Of a stretch of DNA of 64,000 nucleotides, positions 21,640 to 33,047 are shown piece after piece. The position numbers and the translations under genes were made by a program. Position 1 is the stretch's first letter. The number at the start of each line of letters is the position of its first letter. The stretch lies in the NCBI GenBank assembly GCA_021927905.1, contig BLLK01000020.1, forward strand, positions 1,612,001 to 1,676,000, read 5' to 3'. The notes beneath the pieces are model-generated. The model was given only the letters and a program-made list of their open reading frames with translations, ran no database searches and was not told the DNA's origin. This DNA comes from Chaetoceros tenuissimus (taxonomy: Eukaryota; Bacillariophyta; Thalassiosirophyceae; Chaetocerotales; Chaetocerotaceae).

Positions 21640-22108
21640 CTTTTTAAAATGAAGCGATTTGTAGAGGAGTTGGTGCAGATATGATGTTGCACTTAAGTTA
21701 TAGGTATATACTCGTAGATTGAGAGTGGTATCCCTTTTGATGAAGATGATGTGAATGATGAAGTTAATTGAAGATGGATGATGGATGATGAAGTTGATGG
21801 GGTTATGAGCCTCACGCTGAAACAAGATCCCGCTGTTCCGGATATATTAGTCTTAGTCGTATCACGATCGCTTCTCTGCCTGTTTTGTCGTTGTTTGCTT
21901 TTGCTTCAAAAAGTCCTCGAAAATGAATACACCAGTCTGTGCGGTTTCCCGCTCACGAACGTCAGTAGTGGGCAGAGGACACATCTAACAACTAAACGTG
22001 CTGCTGCTGAAGAATTTCTCGCATAAAAACAATTCGAACTACAGTCGCATAAAGCTACGCGACAATTTGATTAGAAAAGCAAGGAGTCAAAAGTAATATC
22101 CTGAATCA
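21640..22108. other. Divergent intergenic region with GATGAA-type simple repeat
   Basis: It holds the upstream sides of the plastid-protein gene and of the next plus-strand gene. A short impure GATGAA/GATGGAT microsatellite-like stretch lies at about 21738-21800. Nothing else was recognised. Confidence 0.4.
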
Positions 22109-23467
22109 ATGCTTGAAAGAGATCCAATCATTGGAAAAGGTTTTACTGATTTTTCGTCTCCTTCACGGAGTCCTCCATCCAATGGGGAAGAAACCCAACG
22201 ACAGCCTAGCAGTGTAACACAACTCCTTGGAAAAGATTGTCCTTTGTCGCCTTTGTCAATTCTTTCACCAATCAAATTAAATTACATACATAATCATCGC
22301 TACGAACTAGCAGAAGTAGCACCTCCATTCCAATTTATCAACGCTTCGCCTCTTCTAAAGCACGGAACCCCAAAAAAGCCGTCGCACCCTACAACAGTCA
22401 ATGGCACACCGAAAGCACCTCCCGATTCAAAAAGTATAGAGCTATGCGAGTTTGAGGTACATGATATTTCATTTGATATGAAACAATATGAGGGGTTCTC
22501 AGTTATTCTAATTCCGTCTCTACATGGTCTTTATGATCTCATAAAAGCTGTATTTGATCATTTTCTAACCAATTTCACAGGGTGGGATGTTGATAGTCGA
22601 CAATGGACTCTTGAATATGCAGGGAAACTTTATTATAATCATTCTCCTCGAAATGCTGGAGATGAGATGCAGGGATCCCCGACACATCTAGATGCAAGTG
22701 TTTCCAAGCCAATAGTGAGCAGCCATGACCGTTGGCCTTTTCTTTGCAGCAAATTGAGTACACCACTCAATGTTGACGTTAGTAAAGGTCGTTTTACTCT
22801 CAACCGAAGAAATCTCTCTTTCAATTTCAAACTCCTTGATGTTGCAACAAAACAGATGAAGCGAAGGGGCGAAATTGATGCTTATCCAATTTGTGCAGAA
22901 ATAGAAAGAGATCTTGTTTATACTGCTAATAATGGACTTGAGCATGTTAGTCAGGACGCAATTGAAAAGGTTGCCAATTTTAGGAAGCAGTACAAAGAGT
23001 ACTTCAACGGTCTCAACTCTTGGCAACTACTGAAGGGTCCTAAATCTATATATTGTCCGAGTAAGCCAGCATATCCAGCATGGTCCAAGGCAGAGATAAG
23101 AATCATTGGTCTATTCAAAAACAGTGGAATGAAATTTGCAAATGCTTGGAACTCTGGTCTACAATATGCCTTTGTCCTGAGATCAAAAGCATCCACTTCA
23201 TCTAAGTGGTATAGCGTCCAATCTTGGGAGATTTCCAATTGTGGGTTTGACCTTACAAAGTCAAAGAAAATCATTCTTGCGAAACAACTAAGCTTGAAAC
23301 TCATGCAGTCGACTTTGGACTTTGGATTACCAAAACCTGTCCCAAAACCTCCTCCTACTACTCTGAAGAGATCTCGTGGAGAAATGGAAGAACCTGAAAA
23401 GAATTCTTCAGCTGTACAGGTAGATTTTTCTAGCTATTATGTACCTTCTCCCTTGAGGGAATCTTAA
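22109..23467 (+). CDS. Hypothetical protein
   Basis: An intronless 452-residue ORF starting at ATG 22109. The first 60 residues are Ser/Pro-rich with several S/T-P sites, possible targets of proline-directed kinases. The middle (residues about 110-400) is globular in composition, with regular hydrophobic spacing and aromatic residues. The C-terminus is charged and Pro-rich (KPVPKPPPTTLKRSRGEMEE), with a KRSR stretch that could act as a nuclear localisation signal. No known domain was recognised. Its stop lies about 130 bp before the ATG of the next gene on the same strand. Confidence 0.65.
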   Translation: MLERDPIIGKGFTDFSSPSRSPPSNGEETQRQPSSVTQLLGKDCPLSPLSILSPIKLNYIHNHRYELAEVAPPFQFINASPLLKHGTPKKPSHPTTVNGTPKAPPDSKSIELCEFEVHDISFDMKQYEGFSVILIPSLHGLYDLIKAVFDHFLTNFTGWDVDSRQWTLEYAGKLYYNHSPRNAGDEMQGSPTHLDASVSKPIVSSHDRWPFLCSKLSTPLNVDVSKGRFTLNRRNLSFNFKLLDVATKQMKRRGEIDAYPICAEIERDLVYTANNGLEHVSQDAIEKVANFRKQYKEYFNGLNSWQLLKGPKSIYCPSKPAYPAWSKAEIRIIGLFKNSGMKFANAWNSGLQYAFVLRSKASTSSKWYSVQSWEISNCGFDLTKSKKIILAKQLSLKLMQSTLDFGLPKPVPKPPPTTLKRSRGEMEEPEKNSSAVQVDFSSYYVPSPLRES

Positions 23468-23599
23468 AAAGTGTTGGAACATGAAACCGTAACCATGGTA
23501 AAATTATATAAAATTTTTATTCGTGTATTTATTGCTCATTGCTCTCTTTCGAAATACTTTGAAGTGTTTGATTGTCGAGTGATAGGTATGGACTAAAGC

Positions 23600-25701
23600 A
23601 TGCTCCTACATGAGATGAAAATTCAAATTGGAAATTTTCAATTGAATCCCTCCAAAACAACGTTTTCTTTTAGTAAAAAAATTTCTACAGGCACTTCGCC
23701 AAATGTTTGCGAACAAATCTCTGTAGTAAGTCCGGAGATTGTTCGGTTCCCCTCTTCAAACAAAATATTAGCAATGAAAGCTCGTCTCAAATGGACGTCC
23801 AGGCGGCAACTTCATGCAGCAAAGGCAATAGTTTGCGCAAGTCGATTGTTTCTGAGTAGAAAAGAACTAGAAAGGAGAAAGTTGAATCACTGCTCACCAT
23901 CATCTGCAGCTTTCGATGCAAATTTGGGCAATGTCAAGAGACTATTTGAAGTAAAGTTGGATGCTGTCTCAAGCTCTAAAATTAAGAATGAACAACACAG
24001 ATCAAGATTGCAACAGAGGAAGGAAATCATATTGCAAATTGTCAAGACTATCGATTTCCAATCTAAATTTCTACAAAAGGTTGAGGAACAGTCAAAATGC
24101 CTGCAAGGAGTCAAAGATGAAACTCTTTGTCTTTTAGACTTGAATGTAGCAAAGGCGAAAGACTGTCAAGAGATCCTTAGGCGAGAAATTGCAGTCAACC
24201 CTAATGAATTCTTCCAATCCTGGGCTCAGAGACATATGGATGATTTTGATAGGCTATTATCCATCTACGAGAAAATTAGGGAGGGAATCAAAGCCAAAGA
24301 GAAGGAGCGGTTGGAGACGGATATGTTTGTTTTACAATCCTCTCAAAGACTCACTTTTCAAAAGGTGGAAACTCTATGGGCGTTGGAAGGTTACGAATCG
24401 GAAATTTATTCTTTTGAACACGAAAAAAGTAAAGATATCTCTGTAACAGATGCGACAATAAAGTACTTGGATCGAACAGCAAATTGCATAAGCTCCACTG
24501 AAGCTTGTCTTGAAAAGCTTTATGGAGAATCTTTACTCTTTTATGAGAAACAAGAAGAGTCAATGAGTAACGTTGTGATTTTTCAGAAAGATCCTTCTAT
24601 TCAATGTGTCGCGAAAGAGTCAGCAAGGGATAGACTCGGTAAACTTTCCTTTGATGTAGATGCATGGACAAAGAGATATGAGTCAAAACCATGGCTTATA
24701 CAGCAAGAACGACATTATAGTTTGCAGAGAATCAGAAAGACATTCGATCACATCGACATTAGAAGAGAAGATCTTTTAGCAAAGGGAACCCAAAAGAGGT
24801 CTACTGAAGATACCCCCAAACAAACTGCCGAAAGGAGTAAAGCCTATAAAGGGGTTGGAAAAGCCCTTTCGCTGTTTCATCGTGTCAAGGCAAGTTCCAA
24901 ACTTGGAGACGCAAAAGTTCGTATGCAGAATAGCGTCAAATCATTCTCAAGGGCCATTCATAGGAAATCTCAGATTGATTGCTCAAAGGATGACGAGTTC
25001 CAAACCATTCTCGCTAATGTAAGAAGGGACCTTGTTCAAGAAAATGGAAAATGTGCTGTAGGAGTTGCATCACTCAAATTTACAGTTGGTGAAGATGAAA
25101 GTGACCTATTTTCAAAGGAAAATGAAAGCAATATTGCTTTGGGGAAACCCTACTATAGCATTCAACTAAATCTTGGTAATGTTATGTTGTGGTTACATCT
25201 ATCGAAGAAGAAGGCTGGTCTGATTACGGATCTTATGATTGTTAGCAACAAGGACCAGAATATTTCAAGCAACCAAGAAATAGTTTCACATCCGTTGCTA
25301 CAAGGTGGAATCTTGATAACAAGGGATAATCGTAAACCCAAAGTAGTCTCAAACCTTCAAATTGTTTACGCACACTCAAACCAAGGCTGTAGTAAAGGTT
25401 ATGATAGAGTTGATGGCGCTTTGGATGTTCTAGGTGAAGTTAGTCCAGGGCAAATGTTCGCGAAGAAGAAAAATAGACTTGAAAATAGTGACAACGTTAG
25501 CTTGAGTAGAATGCAGAAAGACCTCGTGGAATTGAAAAAGAAACAAAAACATTTGAGTAACGACGTTTTACTGAAAGAAATGGTCGATGAACTGGAAAAG
25601 AGGATAGCAGAAATGACTCCCTTTCGAGAAGAAAGGGGAACAAGTCATTTGGATTATATCGTGGACTATCTTGCTCTAGATAGTAAAACAGTCCTTCGAC
25701 T
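23600..25701 (+). CDS. Coiled-coil/EF-hand-like protein, 5' part, interrupted by a retrotransposon
   Basis: The open frame from ATG 23600 codes about 700 residues up to the target site CGACT (25697-25701), where the copia element begins. Reading on into the LTR gives ten foreign residues and a stop at 25730-25732. The same frame resumes at 33323, after the second CGACT copy, so the empty-site host gene would be join(23600..25701,33323..33812), 863 residues. The N-terminal region has Lys/Arg-rich helices. Residues about 100-320 are predicted coiled coil rich in E/K/Q. Residues about 490-600 may form a beta-rich, C2-like domain (YYSIQLNLGNVMLWLHLSKK). A second coiled coil precedes the insertion. 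Function is unknown. The allele as sequenced should make only a truncated protein unless another copy exists. Confidence 0.72.
25697..25701. repeat. Target-site duplication, left copy (CGACT)
   Basis: Five bases abutting the left LTR. They are identical to 33318-33322 at the other end of the element, as expected for copia integration. Confidence 0.9.
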
Positions 25702-25959
25702 TGACAGCTGCAGAAGGAGTCGTTTCGATTGAATCAATTGGTAGTTGTATTAGATAGATTGATGTAACAGTAAATCCCTTTATTACTATTAGTTGTTTTG
25801 AATTATAGATAGATGTAAAGATGAAGTTGAGAGATCCTCCATCTCTCTCTCTCAAGCACGGAGTGCTTGACACCAAACCAATCATCGAAAGCAATGGATC
25901 ACAGCGATCACTATTCTTACCGACGACGTACAGACGCTCAGAAAGTCACTTTCATGTCA
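25702..25959 (-). repeat. LTR, left copy (3' LTR of the element)
   Basis: 258 bp. In element orientation it begins TGACA and ends TGTCA, the TG...CA termini with a 5-bp inverted match. It reads identical to 33060-33317. Confidence 0.93.
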
Positions 25960-25968
25960 CTCCCTCTC
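25960..25968 (-). other. Polypurine tract of the copia element
   Basis: Immediately upstream of the 3' LTR, the element strand reads AGAGGGAG next to TGACATG. This is the expected place and composition for plus-strand priming. Confidence 0.6.
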
Positions 25969-26021
25969 GAGCGAAATTCATATTTGAATGAGATCGCAGA
26001 CAAACATGAAAAGTCACATTA

Positions 26022-29000
26022 TTACCATCCCATCAGCATCTTTCTCAAAGTAGAAAACTGCAAGTGAGCAAGACCTTTTGTGAAGATATCAGCAATTTGA
26101 TCTTTGGTATCAACCTTCTTGATGACAATACCACCATCTCTACCTTGATCTTTAGATACGAACTGACGGAACCAATGATAACGTACAGCAATAGCTTTGG
26201 AACGAGGAGTAAGCAAAGGTAACTCCAGATTTGCCAAAGTCAGACATCCTACGTTATCTTCCCAAATTGTAGTGTGCATAGACGATAAGTCTTTCGAAGC
26301 TACTCCACAAGCTTCGGCAATCTCAGAGGCGATGTTCCTGATTGGGATCAGCTCCTTACAAGCCGTTGATAAAGCGATATACTCGCTCTCCATCGTAGAG
26401 CTTGCAATTACAGGCTGTAACTTGCTGCTCCATACGACAGGGGATCCACCAACCATGATCACGTAACCTGTACGAGACTTTACACAATGAGGATCTTGTT
26501 TATCCTCCACACTAAACAAACCAGCAAAATCAGCATCCACATAACAGTCAATGTCGAAAATGCCTACGTCAGGATCCGGTTTGATGATTAAACCTTTATC
26601 CCTTGTTCTGATCAAGTACCGACCAATCTTAATCAAATATTGAGCATGCAATCGAGTTGGACGGAAACTGTGTCTAGCACATTGATGAACTGCAAAAGCA
26701 ATGTCAGGACGACTATTGTTGCATAAGTACATCATCATGCCGACCACACTAGGATAATTGAAGCCTTGATCGTAAGGATCTCCCTCTGAATCCTTTGGGA
26801 GAGGCTTGTTGGCTTCTGCAGGGATTTTAGTTCCATAAGAACTCTCAGAATCAAGTCCGAGTGCAACAATGACTCTATCGATCAGCCCAGCTTGAGTAAG
26901 ATGAATTTCTTCAACACCTTCCTCATTTGGCTTCCGCTCCACCTTGATTCCTAGAAAACCGTCGACACTATCTTCAACTTCAAGTGTCATTTTCTCCTTG
27001 ATTTTGTCAATAACTGTGTCGATCATGGCTCTATCCTTGGCCCAGAACAGACAGTCATCAACGTAGCATACACAAATCACTTCATCCGAAATGAAAAGAC
27101 ACGGATCAAAGACACTCTGCTTCAATCCAGATCGCTCTAGATTCTTCTTCAGATGATTGAAAAAGTTCTTTGGACTCTGACGCAGTCCATAGCACGATCT
27201 ATTCAGTCTCAAAACATGATTAGGTTTGAATTTCTCATGTAGCCCATACTCATTCAGAGTTTGCCAACCTCGAGGCAAATCTACATGGACTACTTCATCA
27301 ATTGGCGCCTGGCAAAATGCAGACACGTAGTCTACTTGAACTGAAGCCAAACCAAGCTGCAATGACAAGATAAACATCATCCTTATTGTTGACCATTGTA
27401 CCACTGGCGCAAACGTATCGAAGAAGTCCACTCCTTCAATCTGTTGATCCCCACGAACACAGAACCTGGCTTTTAGCTTTCTAATAAGCCCATCTGGAAA
27501 CCTTTTGATTTTAAAAGCCCAAGTGCTCTTTATTACATTCATGCCAACCTCACGAGGTACTTGAGTCCAAGTATTAATCTTCTGCAAAGTTGTGATTTCC
27601 TTCGCAGACGCCTGCCAAAATCCTTCAGCATTGGGACCTCTCATTGCTTCATCGAATCTTGGATTATCATCAGCACTTGCACGAGCCGCAAATGCTAAAG
27701 TTGGGAAGTCACTCATATCCAATGTCTCCGGATCTTGAAGTACTTCCATACGAGCAAAGAATCTTCTAGCATCGTCATTGGCAAATTTATCCTTAGCAGA
27801 CAAGGCTGATACACTTTCCTCCCAAGACAATCCTTGCACAAAATGATTATCTAGATCAATTCTCTTCAGAGTAGTATTCTGATATCCTTCCGCCTCTGAG
27901 TGTGAGACAAAAGCCTTGCTAGTGCAAGCGGCTCCACAACTGTATAGTCCAGCAATGTCCCTTCTATTCCTCTGATTCGGACCACCAGGACGATCATACT
28001 CCAATCTCTCAGGTGCATTCCTATTTCGTCTTGTACGGCGCATCCCTTCAGCTTGATCTCTTGCTTGATCGATTTCAGCAGGAGCTAAAGGAGGCAACTG
28101 AGGAGCAGGATTATCATTAGGAGCAGGAGTAGTAGCAGCATTCGGAGCTCCAGCAGGTGCTTGATTTTCAACCTGTACTTGGCGGCGATTCCCGCCAACC
28201 ACAATAATACCAGGATCACGAAGAGCAGGTTGTCGAGCATTCGGATTTGGAACAACATTCCTAGCATGACGATGCATTCGTTCATTACGAGCTTCACGCT
28301 TATACCGAATCTCCTCCTCATTCAACCACTCATCATCCAAGAAGTCAGGCACTAGATCTTCATCCTGAACTTCATAATTAATTTCATGGGCACCTTCTCT
28401 ATCAATGATTCTTTGCCAATCAACATCTTGAGCTACCTGTCTCTGCTGATCACGAGTACATCCTTCCACAGTCTCAAACTTATCGTCGTAAAGTACATGA
28501 AACTGCGTAGACAAATATCCTGATTTCGGATTAAGAATCAATCCAGCTGAATTCGAGTGATCCTTTGAATATCCCATAAACTTTCCTTGTCTCGATCTTG
28601 GACTCCACTTTGGAATCTTCTGACCATCAGCTAGTTTTGGATCTAGTACATAAGCAGGACAACCCCATACATGAGCACGGCGCAAATGATTGTAGCTAGG
28701 CACTTTGGATCCAGTCCACTTCTCTTCTGGACTTAAACCATCATCCATCGGCAAGTTATTCCACACCCAAACAGCATGGTCCATCGCCATTGGCCAATGT
28801 TCCAGCTTATTTTGCTTCGGCCATAGCAAAGCCACGTGGATCAACATAGCTCTTGCCATACGAGTGATAGTACCAATATACCTCTCCGCTACTCCGTTTT
28901 GATGATGAGTATTCGAGGCACTGTACTGCAATTTCTGATCTTTATTTATACAGTCCTCCATAAAAGCCTTGGCAGCGAACACTCCATTGTCAGCATGATA

Positions 29001-30590
29001 TCTCTGTATCTCAAACCCACAATCAGCAGCATCTCGCTCCAAATTCCGCTTGAAGACTAGAGTCTCTTCAGCCTTCAACGATACTTGATGAGTGATAAAT
29101 ACTCTCTTCGAAGCATGATCAACCGCAAGACTTCCGCCACCATATCTCAATGCTTCTCTCTCTTTGCCAGCAGTATTATAAAGTCGTCCTCGATGTGGAA
29201 CAACATATTGGTCCAAAGAAACACATTCTCCAGGATTCAAATGGTTTCTCTGTAGTGCCATCTCTTTCTTCGGATCGTTTGATTTCAGCTGACTATCGAT
29301 CTTTCTTTTCTTTAGATTTGATAACACACAAGAGCGGCACAACGGGATTGAACAGGACTTTACTCCAGCAGATCTTGATCTAAATACAACCGGAGGATTC
29401 AGCTCTCCATCAGACTGTCTCGAATCAAGAGGCAAGTCATGGTGAAGCAGCTTCTGTATGCGCTTCATATGCAAATGTCCCATCTTATTGTGTAATAATC
29501 GAAGCTCCCTCTGAGCTTCTGTGAGCGTAGATCGATGCTCACCATTAACATAAGCTCTTTCCTTTGCATCCAACACTTCCATATCAGCTTTCACAAGATT
29601 GAAACGCTCAACTACTGGTACCTCACGCAAGAACGGTGATAGATTTGACAGATTGAAATGTCCCTCGGATTGGAACAGAGTACTTTGTAGATGCGGATGT
29701 GATGATGGTAGCATTAGAGGCAAATTGTTGAAAGAATTGAACGGGAATGATAAGACCGGAGTTGTTGGTGTAGGTAAAGTTAAAGAAATGCCCAAAGCAT
29801 CCATCTCCAAGCGACCAGCATTGTGCTCACGAAAATGAAATTGGGGTGAATACAAGCGAATTGTAGCATCCACAACATGATAAGCTTCGGTGATGATAAC
29901 AGATTCAAGACCATTTTGATCAGTAACTTCCCACCTAACTTTTCCAACACCAGCAATACGGCTATTAGCAGTGATCCCACCTATTGCCATGTCTTTAATA
30001 GGGCGATAAGAGGTGAAATCAGAGCGATGAGGTGATAGAGAACGAGAGGCACCAGTATCAATGACGATTGGCATCTCCTTGGCATTAATAGAGACTGCAT
30101 TACAGGCCTTCAAGTCTACCACAGCAAGAGGAACAATGCTTTCATACAGCATTCGATCCTGACACGAGAAAGGAGGTTCGATCATCCCTTCATCGACTAG
30201 TTGATCAAAGAGCTTATCATTGTTAACCAGTGCACGAAGACGATACACTTCATCCATATGGGTAGAACGAACTGTCTGAGGACGTTCAAACAATGAAAGC
30301 AGGCCGTGCATTTCAAGCACATCGATATTGTCAAGTAAGGACTGAATGCGAACAGTATCATTCGAAGCTGCCAACATGGAGGACTCAAAGAGTGAAGAGA
30401 GTCGGTCCAACTCAGCTTGGAACAATGGCTCATACAAGCTATCAACTTTAGCACATTCAGCAGCAATGACAGCAGCTGTTGCAGCAACAGCAGCAGCATG
30501 TTCTTCAGCTTCACGAAGATTTCTTTCCAACTGAACACGATCACGAAAAGAAGTATTAGCAAAGAGAGCACGTCGACTACTGGTTGTCAT
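26022..30590 (-). CDS. pol: Copia pol polyprotein (protease, integrase, RT, RNase H)
   Basis: A large frame on the element strand. From an ATG near 30590 the order is: an Ala/Glu-rich leader, an aspartic protease (VIDTGASRS), a GAG-pre-integrase region with HNKMGHLHMKRIQ and the H-H-C-C zinc pattern, and an integrase core (HADNGVF, then HQNGVAERYIG). After a Pro-rich linker come reverse transcriptase (KSTWAFKIKR, VDYVSAFCQAP, CYVDD) and RNase H (SSTMESEYIALS, WEDNVGC, then a DIFTKGL tail). Integrase ahead of RT defines the Ty1/copia group, and the sequence style fits the diatom CoDi clade. The frame looks whole. It is separated from gag by a spacer. Confidence 0.93.
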   Translation of the reverse strand: MTTSSRRALFANTSFRDRVQLERNLREAEEHAAAVAATAAVIAAECAKVDSLYEPLFQAELDRLSSLFESSMLAASNDTVRIQSLLDNIDVLEMHGLLSLFERPQTVRSTHMDEVYRLRALVNNDKLFDQLVDEGMIEPPFSCQDRMLYESIVPLAVVDLKACNAVSINAKEMPIVIDTGASRSLSPHRSDFTSYRPIKDMAIGGITANSRIAGVGKVRWEVTDQNGLESVIITEAYHVVDATIRLYSPQFHFREHNAGRLEMDALGISLTLPTPTTPVLSFPFNSFNNLPLMLPSSHPHLQSTLFQSEGHFNLSNLSPFLREVPVVERFNLVKADMEVLDAKERAYVNGEHRSTLTEAQRELRLLHNKMGHLHMKRIQKLLHHDLPLDSRQSDGELNPPVVFRSRSAGVKSCSIPLCRSCVLSNLKKRKIDSQLKSNDPKKEMALQRNHLNPGECVSLDQYVVPHRGRLYNTAGKEREALRYGGGSLAVDHASKRVFITHQVSLKAEETLVFKRNLERDAADCGFEIQRYHADNGVFAAKAFMEDCINKDQKLQYSASNTHHQNGVAERYIGTITRMARAMLIHVALLWPKQNKLEHWPMAMDHAVWVWNNLPMDDGLSPEEKWTGSKVPSYNHLRRAHVWGCPAYVLDPKLADGQKIPKWSPRSRQGKFMGYSKDHSNSAGLILNPKSGYLSTQFHVLYDDKFETVEGCTRDQQRQVAQDVDWQRIIDREGAHEINYEVQDEDLVPDFLDDEWLNEEEIRYKREARNERMHRHARNVVPNPNARQPALRDPGIIVVGGNRRQVQVENQAPAGAPNAATTPAPNDNPAPQLPPLAPAEIDQARDQAEGMRRTRRNRNAPERLEYDRPGGPNQRNRRDIAGLYSCGAACTSKAFVSHSEAEGYQNTTLKRIDLDNHFVQGLSWEESVSALSAKDKFANDDARRFFARMEVLQDPETLDMSDFPTLAFAARASADDNPRFDEAMRGPNAEGFWQASAKEITTLQKINTWTQVPREVGMNVIKSTWAFKIKRFPDGLIRKLKARFCVRGDQQIEGVDFFDTFAPVVQWSTIRMMFILSLQLGLASVQVDYVSAFCQAPIDEVVHVDLPRGWQTLNEYGLHEKFKPNHVLRLNRSCYGLRQSPKNFFNHLKKNLERSGLKQSVFDPCLFISDEVICVCYVDDCLFWAKDRAMIDTVIDKIKEKMTLEVEDSVDGFLGIKVERKPNEEGVEEIHLTQAGLIDRVIVALGLDSESSYGTKIPAEANKPLPKDSEGDPYDQGFNYPSVVGMMMYLCNNSRPDIAFAVHQCARHSFRPTRLHAQYLIKIGRYLIRTRDKGLIIKPDPDVGIFDIDCYVDADFAGLFSVEDKQDPHCVKSRTGYVIMVGGSPVVWSSKLQPVIASSTMESEYIALSTACKELIPIRNIASEIAEACGVASKDLSSMHTTIWEDNVGCLTLANLELPLLTPRSKAIAVRYHWFRQFVSKDQGRDGGIVIKKVDTKDQIADIFTKGLAHLQFSTLRKMLMGW

Positions 30591-30656
30591 TGCTCGATTC
30601 AGACGTCGTTGGCGATCCCAATGACGCTTCCAGCGATCCCTCTTCCAGCACTGATT

Positions 30657-30816
30657 AATAAGTAGAGTTCTCCAACAGCACAGAAAGATTTGATCACCCA
30701 ACAACGGAGATAAGATTCTAGAAGATGGAAATAGACAATAAGTAGAGTTCTCCAACAGCACAGAAAGATTTGATCACCCAACAACGGAGATAAGATTCTA
30801 GAAGATGGAAATAGAC
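30657..30816. repeat. 80-bp tandem duplication inside the copia element
   Basis: Two adjacent 80-bp copies (30657-30736 and 30737-30816) read identical by eye. They lie in the gag-pol spacer near the pol start. They suggest a local duplication in this element or its recent parent. Confidence 0.85.
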
Positions 30817-31225
30817 CATCAACCAGAGATGGTAACTCAAATAACATTCGAGCTACAATCAAGGCACTGTAGATTTTAGTCACCTTGAGAAACTGTCGTA
30901 CTAGCACATCACTAGCACAAGCAAGCCAAGAGCAGCGCAAGCAGCAAAGACGGTATAACCAATGATCGATGTCTAGATCTCCAAGCGCAACTCCAAAGAC
31001 GATTCCTGGACTTGTTACCAGCAAGATTGGATCGGTAACAGTCCACAAAGCGATGTAGAATGAAGTCTGTAGTCCCTTTTCAACAGCTTCAAGATATGAA
31101 TTAAGATAAAACAGTGCAGGCAACAAGCCAAGAACACTGTACCATGTAAAATTATGCAAATGAAAGAGGCTCCCCAAGCAAATCATAACCCCGAAATGCT
31201 TGCATTGGAGCATGGCTGACCCTAG

Positions 31226-32788
31226 TCACTGACCAGCATTTGTATCAGCCAATGCTGCGCTCAAGTTTGTTACGACGTCATCATTCTCCGAAGCAACAGT
31301 ACCAGCAGCAGATGGAGTAGGAGTATTATTCGCTAGATTCGCACGATTGTGATTTCCTCCTCTTCCTCCATCACCTCTTCCACCTCCTCCACCACGAGGA
31401 CCTTGACGAGGCTGGGAACCACGATGTTCATCAGTGAAGTGCTTGCTTCCTCCATTTGTCCAGCGACCCTTGATTGTATTACGAGATCCATCGGACAAGT
31501 TGCGCTTCACACACTTTCCACACCAATGAACAGTCTCATTGCCAACCTTCTTGGTCCAACGATTTGGATTAGACTGAACTTTAGTACAAGTATCCGCAGA
31601 TGGCGGAACGATGTCAGGATCCTTGCGATTATTATCCTGATTACGATTGTTTTGATTCTGGTTTCTCTGCTTGTGTGGACATTCACGAAGCCAGTGATCC
31701 CCACCACAACCATGGCATGGACCCTTCTTCTTTCCACCAGACTCTTTTCCCAGAAATCCATGATTGCCTGGACCTTGCTCTTCAACTGCAGGAATCCAAT
31801 CTTTCTCATGGAGCTTGTAAGTATCTGTGGCAACATTAAGAATCTCCATCCATGTGAGGCTCGATCCGGTACGATGTGCAAAGGTAGAGAAGCGATTGGC
31901 ATTACTCTTCAAGATCCTGTTTACTGACATGTCAATCTCAAGCTTTGCAAAAGTGGCATTAAACTTCTCACAACTGGAAGTTTGAAAGATTTGGATCAAA
32001 TTCAAAATGAAGTCTGTAGGCATGCGAAAGTTACCAGCATCAACAACTCGATAGATACGCTCGAAGTTGACACGAAGCTCATACACCATGGTGTGTACGT
32101 CCTCATTCTCATAATCAGTAACTTTAAGATTCTTCATAAACTCCCACAAGTCGTTTAATGCTTCTCTCGAGTTCTTAAGAAGATGGCTGATTAGTAGTAC
32201 AAAGATAACTGGACCTCCATAAGCACCTTGATGGTTCTTCATTACTGCTTCTTCCTCCTTCAACAAATATTCCTTCATTGTGGTTGAACACGCTGTTAAA
32301 ATGATCTCCTTGGACCAGTCTAGTTCTCTAGTCCATTCCTTTTCTTCGATGTTGCAGTTGATCCATGCTACGGAGTCAAAGATCTTTTCCTGATTTTCGA
32401 GTTCAACAAGAGCGTCTAGATTGGCAAAGAGATCAAGCTGATCCTGATCGCTTCTCCAACCTAGGTCAGGGTTCACCATAGGCATCGATTCAAACCAGCT
32501 GTTCAAATCATACTTCTTAAGGCGCTTCAATAAGGACTGATTCAACCTGCGCATCGAAGCTGTAGTCTTGAAAGATTCCTTAGCTCGATCATCGTTACTC
32601 TTATGATTGTGAGAGATCTTCTCATATTGATAATCAAAAGGCTGTTCGATGCTATGTTTCATGATATCTTCTAGGTCCTTGTCATCTAAATTCTTCCTCT
32701 GGGACCTTGTTAGACTTGTAAAATCCGCTGAAATAGCAGATGGATCAAGTGGAATACTCCGGATGTTTGGGCTACTGAAACCACTCAT
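31226..32788 (-). CDS. gag: Copia gag protein with zinc knuckle and WCGxC module
   Basis: A 520-residue frame starting at ATG 32786-32788. The first two thirds are helical, as expected of a copia capsid. A zinc knuckle CHGCGGDHWLREC (C-x2-C-x3-H-x4-C) is followed by an Asn/Arg-rich linker. A second Cys/His module reads NETVHWCGKC ... GRWTNGGSKHFTDEH. That module is shared with the host gene at 13721-16922. A Gly/Arg-rich tail follows. The frame looks whole. Confidence 0.88.
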   Translation of the reverse strand: MSGFSSPNIRSIPLDPSAISADFTSLTRSQRKNLDDKDLEDIMKHSIEQPFDYQYEKISHNHKSNDDRAKESFKTTASMRRLNQSLLKRLKKYDLNSWFESMPMVNPDLGWRSDQDQLDLFANLDALVELENQEKIFDSVAWINCNIEEKEWTRELDWSKEIILTACSTTMKEYLLKEEEAVMKNHQGAYGGPVIFVLLISHLLKNSREALNDLWEFMKNLKVTDYENEDVHTMVYELRVNFERIYRVVDAGNFRMPTDFILNLIQIFQTSSCEKFNATFAKLEIDMSVNRILKSNANRFSTFAHRTGSSLTWMEILNVATDTYKLHEKDWIPAVEEQGPGNHGFLGKESGGKKKGPCHGCGGDHWLRECPHKQRNQNQNNRNQDNNRKDPDIVPPSADTCTKVQSNPNRWTKKVGNETVHWCGKCVKRNLSDGSRNTIKGRWTNGGSKHFTDEHRGSQPRQGPRGGGGGRGDGGRGGNHNRANLANNTPTPSAAGTVASENDDVVTNLSAALADTNAGQ

Positions 32789-33047
32789 GACTGGAACTAG
32801 TTGTGTTTCTCACAAATTTATGTGTTCTAAGACGTTTGCTATGTGTTCTTCTTGCTAAAACGGTGCTTTCCTTTGTCTTGATTTGGCCGAATTAGCTTAT
32901 GTTGATTCTTCACTATGTAGTGGTATTTGATTATCTTCTAAGTCTATTCTCTTGGACCTACAAGCTAGTTGATGTGATTGATTTCACTATTTGATGTTGA
33001 TGTTGATAATTCACTCTTGGTTATTCAATAGAAACAACGTTGTATTC

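Noticed and set aside
31349-31927. 192-codon plus-strand frame inside the retrotransposon
   Set aside because: It lies antisense to gag and has no protein-like features, so it is a shadow frame.
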